From: an uncultured Verrucomicrobiota bacterium
Lineage (GTDB): Bacteria > Verrucomicrobiota > Verrucomicrobiia > Limisphaerales > UBA9464
Length of the DNA stretch: 9,959 bases
Assembly: GCA_903925515.1 (NCBI GenBank)
Contig: CAIYFP010000404.1
Location: 1 to 9,959 of the forward strand
Reading direction: 5' to 3'
The position numbers and the translations under genes are program-made. The notes beneath the pieces are model-generated. The model saw nothing but the letters and a program-made list of their open reading frames with translations. It ran no database searches and was not told the origin of the DNA. Below are positions 6,681 through 9,959 of this stretch, one piece after another (the first letter of the stretch is position 1; the number at the start of each line of letters is the position of its first letter).

Positions 6681-9599
6681 TCAGGGGCGGGCGAGAGCGG
6701 AGGCTTCGCAGTCTTGGCATTCGACGACGCCAAGGCCTCGTGCGTGTTCGAGGGCGCGCTGGAAGAAGAGGGCGCGGGCGGCGTCGGTCTTGGCGGGGCC
6801 GTTGGGGTCGGGCTTGTCGGCGGGCTTGGCGGACTTGCGAGCCTTGGCGACGAGAGCGGCATGTTCGTCCTTGAGGGCGGCGACGCGAGCGGGCTCGTTG
6901 GCGCGTGCGAAGTAGCGGGCGCCTTCGATCCATGTTTCGAGGCAGAGCGAGGAGGAGTCGAGGGGGTTGCCGGACCAGAGGGCGAAGTCGGCGTCGAGTC
7001 CTTGGGCGAGTGCGCCGACGCGGGCGTCGATGCGGAGCTGGCGAGCGGGGTTGGTGGTGACGAAGCGGAGGGCGTCGGGCTCCGGGGTTTGGCCATACTT
7101 GACGGCCTTGGCGGCCTCGAGGTTGAGGCGGCGGGCATGGTCGCTGGAGTCGGAGTTGAAGGAAACAAGGACGCCGCGCTGGTGCATGATGGATCCGGCG
7201 TAGGGGATGGCGTCGATGACCTCGAACTTGTAGGCCCACCAGTCCGCGAACGCGGAGGCGCCGGCGCCGTGCCGGGCGATTTCGTCGGCCACCTTGTAGC
7301 CCTCGAGGATGTGCTGGAGGGTGGCGACGCGGACGCCGAAGCCCTCCATGGTGCGGAGGAAGGCGAGGATTTCGTCCTGTCGATAGGAGTGGCAATGGAC
7401 GAGGCGCGAGCCTTCGAGGATCTCGACGAGGGCGTCGAGCTCGAGGTCGCGTCGGGGCTGGGGGCCTTGCTGGCCGGAGGCGCGCCAGCGTTGCCACTCG
7501 GAGGCGTAGTGGCGGGCGGTGGTGAAGCGGTTGATGTAGAAGGTGCCGACGCCCATACGAGTCTGGGGGAAGCGGGTGGTGTTGCGGTCGCCGGCGTTGG
7601 ACTGCTTCACGTTCTCGCCGAGGGCGAACTTGATGCCGGGGGGGGCGTCGGCGAGGAGGAGGCCGGAGGGGGGCTGGCCGTCGCGGAGCTTGATGACGCA
7701 GTTTTGGCCGCCGATAGGGTTGGCGGACCCGTGGAGGAGGTTCACGGCGGTGACGCCCCCGGCGAGTTGCTGGTGGATGTTCTCGGACTCGGAGTTGACG
7801 ACGTCGGCGACGCGGACCATGGCGGTGCTGGGGAGGGAGGCCTCGTTGACGGCGCCGAGGATCATGGAGTGGGAATGGCAATCGATGATGCCGGGGGAGA
7901 GGTGGAGGCCATGGGCGTCGATGACGAGCGTGCCCCCGGGCAAGGCGGGGGGCTCCGGCCCGACGGAGACGATGCGGCCGCGGACGGCGAGGAGGCTGCC
8001 ATGGACGACGCCTTGGGTGGTGCCGGTCCAGAGGGTGGCATGGCGGACGAGCACGGCGGGCGGGTTGGTGAGGATGCCGCGGCCCGTGAGGGGGTTGCGT
8101 GCGACGCGCTTGTCGGGCTCGGCGGGCTTGGCCTTGGCGGCGGCGTTGGTGCCGTCGGCGGGGGCGGTTTTGGTCTTGGCATCGTGGCGGGGGGAAGGGA
8201 ACTGGAAGGCGACGCCGTCGATCCAGACGGCGCGGACATGGCTGGTGGGGGCGAAGTAGGATCCATCGACGACGGTGAGGAAGGCGCGTTTGCCGGGCTC
8301 GATGGAGCCGAGCTGGGCAGAGAGGCCGCAAAGCTTGGCCGGGATGGTGGTGAGCGCGGCGAGGGCGTCGGGTTCTGCGAGGCCGCGGTCGATGGCGGCG
8401 CGGAGGTTGCGACGGAAGTCCTTGCGGTCCGGGAGGCCGGTGGTGGTAAGGGCGACCTCGATTCCGGCACGGCGGAGGACGGCCGGGTTCTCGGGTGCCC
8501 AGTCCCAATGGCGCAAAAGGTCGAGGGGGACGGCGTCCCAGTCGGCGTCGGAAGGGAGCTTCGGGGCGGAGGGGAAGTTTAGGGGGACGATGAAGGGGAG
8601 GGCGATGGACGTGAGGAGGTCCGGGCGGCGCCATTCATGGCCGGAGGCGAGGATGCGTGCGGACCAGCCGAGCTCGGAGGCGAGGCGCGCGGCACGGTCG
8701 GCCATGAGGATGGAGCCGGGGTCGAAGGTGACGGGGAGGGGTTGCTGGGGGTCGATGAGGGGTTGGAGGGCGTCGAGGGCGGTGTTGAAGTCGGAGGGAG
8801 TGGAACCTTGGGGCTGGGCCTTGCGGTCGCGGTGCCAGCGTGCGTCGAGGCCGGCCTGGCGGACAACGGCGATGGCACCCATGAGGGAATTGGGATAGCC
8901 CTCGCGGCCGGGGAGGGGCGAGAAGGAGACGTGCTGGGCGGTGTCGGCGCGGAGGATGGATCGGTTGGGGCTGGAGTTGCCCAGGGCGACGGCGACGCCG
9001 AGCCCGCGGAAGATGCCGCGGTCGGGGGCGAGGTTGGCGGCGGTGAAGCCGAGCTCGCGAAGGGACTCGTTGAGCTTGGGGTCCGGGGCGTAGGCGTCCG
9101 CGAGGCGGAGCTGGGGGGTGACGTCCGGGATGGCGGAGCCCGGGCCGGGCAGGCCGGGGTCCTGCTCTTGGCCGGGGACGCCGAGGAATCGCGGGTCGGA
9201 GGCAACGCCGGACGCGAGGGAGTCAAGGGAGTCGAGGGAAGGAGGTTGGGCTGGCGGTGGCGTGGGAGTTGTGGAGGAGGGGCGGACGACGTGGGCGTCG
9301 ATGAACCCGGGGTACACGACGAGTCCGGCGAGGTCCCAGACGCGTGAGCCTTGCGGGGGTTGCAGGGCCGGGCCCACGGCCTCGATGAGGCCGTCGCGGA
9401 TGACGACGGTGGCGTTGGAGTAGTCGGAGCCCGGCTTGGCGATGACGCGGGCGTTGATGAGGGCGTGGAGGGTGGTGGGGCGCGGGGTGAAGCCGGGGGG
9501 CTCGATGGGGTCGGCAGCATGGGATGGCGCGAGGGCCATCAGGATGGCGGCGGCGAGGGGGAGAAGGACCCGCGTGGAGGGGAGGACGCCCTGCGACAT
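6681..9599 (-). CDS. Secreted two-domain amidohydrolase (degenerate N half, intact C half)
   Basis: Large exported protein (972 aa) with two fused amidohydrolase-superfamily domains. Residues 1-29 are a signal peptide (VLLPLAAAILMALAPSHAA). N-terminal domain, about 42-465: YPGFIDAHVV at 96-105 keeps one His of HxH (His103) but has Val105 instead of the second; it ends with LGSIEPGKRAFLTVV. A low-complexity Ala/Lys/Pro linker follows, about 470-497. C-terminal domain, about 508-900: intact HxH in IIDCHSHS (His575, His577), GENVKQ (661-666), His735/His737 in LVHCHSYR, His763 in LQHILEGYK and Asp817 in SFNSDSSD, so this half is likely catalytic. Residues 905-972 are a charged helical tail with CQDC (961-964). 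The family resembles imidazolonepropionase-like and M38 peptidase-like enzymes; the substrate is unknown, with peptides or cyclic amides as candidates. Start ATG at 9599 precedes the signal peptide directly. Probable first gene of a three-gene operon. Confidence 0.92.
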   Translation of the reverse strand: MSQGVLPSTRVLLPLAAAILMALAPSHAADPIEPPGFTPRPTTLHALINARVIAKPGSDYSNATVVIRDGLIEAVGPALQPPQGSRVWDLAGLVVYPGFIDAHVVRPSSTTPTPPPAQPPSLDSLDSLASGVASDPRFLGVPGQEQDPGLPGPGSAIPDVTPQLRLADAYAPDPKLNESLRELGFTAANLAPDRGIFRGLGVAVALGNSSPNRSILRADTAQHVSFSPLPGREGYPNSLMGAIAVVRQAGLDARWHRDRKAQPQGSTPSDFNTALDALQPLIDPQQPLPVTFDPGSILMADRAARLASELGWSARILASGHEWRRPDLLTSIALPFIVPLNFPSAPKLPSDADWDAVPLDLLRHWDWAPENPAVLRRAGIEVALTTTGLPDRKDFRRNLRAAIDRGLAEPDALAALTTIPAKLCGLSAQLGSIEPGKRAFLTVVDGSYFAPTSHVRAVWIDGVAFQFPSPRHDAKTKTAPADGTNAAAKAKPAEPDKRVARNPLTGRGILTNPPAVLVRHATLWTGTTQGVVHGSLLAVRGRIVSVGPEPPALPGGTLVIDAHGLHLSPGIIDCHSHSMILGAVNEASLPSTAMVRVADVVNSESENIHQQLAGGVTAVNLLHGSANPIGGQNCVIKLRDGQPPSGLLLADAPPGIKFALGENVKQSNAGDRNTTRFPQTRMGVGTFYINRFTTARHYASEWQRWRASGQQGPQPRRDLELDALVEILEGSRLVHCHSYRQDEILAFLRTMEGFGVRVATLQHILEGYKVADEIARHGAGASAFADWWAYKFEVIDAIPYAGSIMHQRGVLVSFNSDSSDHARRLNLEAAKAVKYGQTPEPDALRFVTTNPARQLRIDARVGALAQGLDADFALWSGNPLDSSSLCLETWIEGARYFARANEPARVAALKDEHAALVAKARKSAKPADKPDPNGPAKTDAARALFFQRALEHARGLGVVECQDCEASALARP

Positions 9600-9653
9600 G
9601 GGTCGAACGGTATCGTGGAATGGGCGAGGGCCAAGCGGGTTTGTGGGCGTGCC
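9600..9653 (-). promoter_or_regulatory. Short gap upstream of the amidohydrolase operon
   Basis: These 54 bp separate the stop of the RMD1-like gene from the two-domain amidohydrolase start on the same strand. Read on the minus strand it is C-rich, without a Shine-Dalgarno-like purine run before the ATG and without a stable hairpin (the best stem, GGGC-AC-GCCC just after the stop, has four pairs and a 2-nt loop). A promoter could sit here (a weak TTGGCC, then TACCGT after 16 bp), but read-through from the upstream gene is equally possible. Confidence 0.2.
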
Positions 9654-9959
9654 CTATTTCTTGCTGCCGGAGAGGAGCATGAGGATGTCGATGAGGAAGA
9701 GGAGGACGATGGTGACCTCGAGGATCATCATCCAGCGGTTCGACTGGTCGTGCTTCAGCATCTCGTGGAGCTCGGCGACCGTCTGGAGCTTCTCGCGGAC
9801 GGAACGATGCCAGTCGGAAAGGTGGAAACGAGCGGCAACGACCTCGTAGAGGCGCGCAACGTGCCAGTCGCCAAAGAACTTGGAGATGTTGGAGAGCTCG
9901 TCGTTGAAGCGGGCGAGGTCGATGCGGAGCTCGCGAAGGTCGCGGAGGAGCTGGCGACG
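9654..9959 (-). CDS. RMD1/DUF155-like membrane protein, C-terminal end only
   Basis: Only the last 101 codons before the TAG at 9654-9656 lie in the window; the rest extends past the right edge. The visible part is helical and charged (LRELRIDLARFNDEL), followed by SKFFGDWHVARLYEVV (25-40), a further amphipathic helix (about 48-70), and one C-terminal membrane helix (about 79-96: ILEVTIVLLFLIDILMLL) ending in a short SGSKK tail. This layout, a GD..xARLY segment, a coiled-coil-like helix and a single LEVxIVLL-type tail helix, matches my recollection of the RMD1/DUF155 family, which includes mitochondrial RMND1 and uncharacterised bacterial proteins. Bacterial function is unknown. It would be tail-anchored in the inner membrane with nearly all of the protein in the cytoplasm. 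Another tail-anchored coiled-coil protein is the main alternative. Confidence 0.65.
   Translation of the reverse strand, partial: RRQLLRDLRELRIDLARFNDELSNISKFFGDWHVARLYEVVAARFHLSDWHRSVREKLQTVAELHEMLKHDQSNRWMMILEVTIVLLFLIDILMLLSGSKK

Noticed and set aside
6672..8582. Long plus-strand open frame of 636 codons antisense to the two-domain amidohydrolase
   Set aside because: Its composition is almost only Gly, Ala, Asp, Glu and Val with no motifs, whereas the opposite strand has an HxH and other metal-site residues in order.
6640..8634. Very long upstream extension of the 463-aa amidohydrolase-like gene
   Set aside because: It is Arg/Pro/His-rich shadow sequence overlapping the two-domain amidohydrolase out of frame on the same strand. 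A clear signal peptide starts at 6639.
9216..9240. Short tandem repeat encoding SLDSLDSL in the two-domain amidohydrolase
   Set aside because: Only two imperfect 9-bp units inside a low-complexity coding loop; no sign of a functional repeat.
1..9959. CRISPR array, tRNA, rRNA, transposon ends, phage or toxin-antitoxin genes
   Set aside because: I found no regularly spaced direct repeats, no cloverleaf-like element, no terminal inverted repeats with a transposase, and no small gene pair. Nearly all bases fall in seven assigned genes and the gaps are at most 106 bp.

Overview
The window is very GC-rich and almost fully coding. It carries seven protein genes, two of them cut by the window ends. 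I see no rRNA, tRNA, CRISPR array, insertion sequence or phage gene. Gene content (split MacA/MacB-type exporter, Ste24-like M48 protease, paired secreted amidohydrolases, RMD1-like protein), high GC and absence of Shine-Dalgarno-like leaders suggest a Gram-negative bacterium, most likely Verrucomicrobiota or a relative. That placement is inference; Planctomycetota, Acidobacteriota or another high-GC Gram-negative lineage cannot be excluded from this sequence.

Layout, left to right. (1) 1-3012, minus strand: a three-gene export operon read right to left. It encodes a periplasmic adaptor (MacA/HlyD type), an ABC ATPase (GTG start, 20 bp downstream) and an FtsX/MacB-type permease (ATGA overlap with the ATPase) that runs off the left edge. 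(2) 3013-3118: divergent intergenic region. (3) 3119-4372, plus strand: an M48 integral-membrane zinc protease of the Ste24 type, the only plus-strand gene. (4) 4373-4408: short convergent gap with a 7-bp tandem repeat. (5) 4409-9599, minus strand: a probable three-gene operon read right to left. It encodes a 972-residue secreted protein with two amidohydrolase domains, a 463-residue secreted amidohydrolase-like protein and a 271-residue M14 carboxypeptidase-like enzyme. (6) 9654-9959, minus strand: the C-terminal end of an RMD1/DUF155-like membrane protein entering from the right.

How they may work together: the left operon should form a tripartite-type export or lipoprotein-handling ABC system in the envelope. 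The right operon looks like peptide or cyclic-amide scavenging, with two exported amidohydrolase-superfamily proteins followed by a soluble M14 enzyme resembling murein-peptide amidase. Only one of the three amidohydrolase domains in that operon keeps the HxH metal motif.

The most striking global signal is strand composition. The plus strand is G-rich throughout, whichever strand is coding, so the plus-strand gene uses G-ending codons (TTG, GTG, GCG) while the minus-strand genes use C-ending codons (CTC, GTC, GCC). I did not find a clear new defence, mobile or RNA-based system here.
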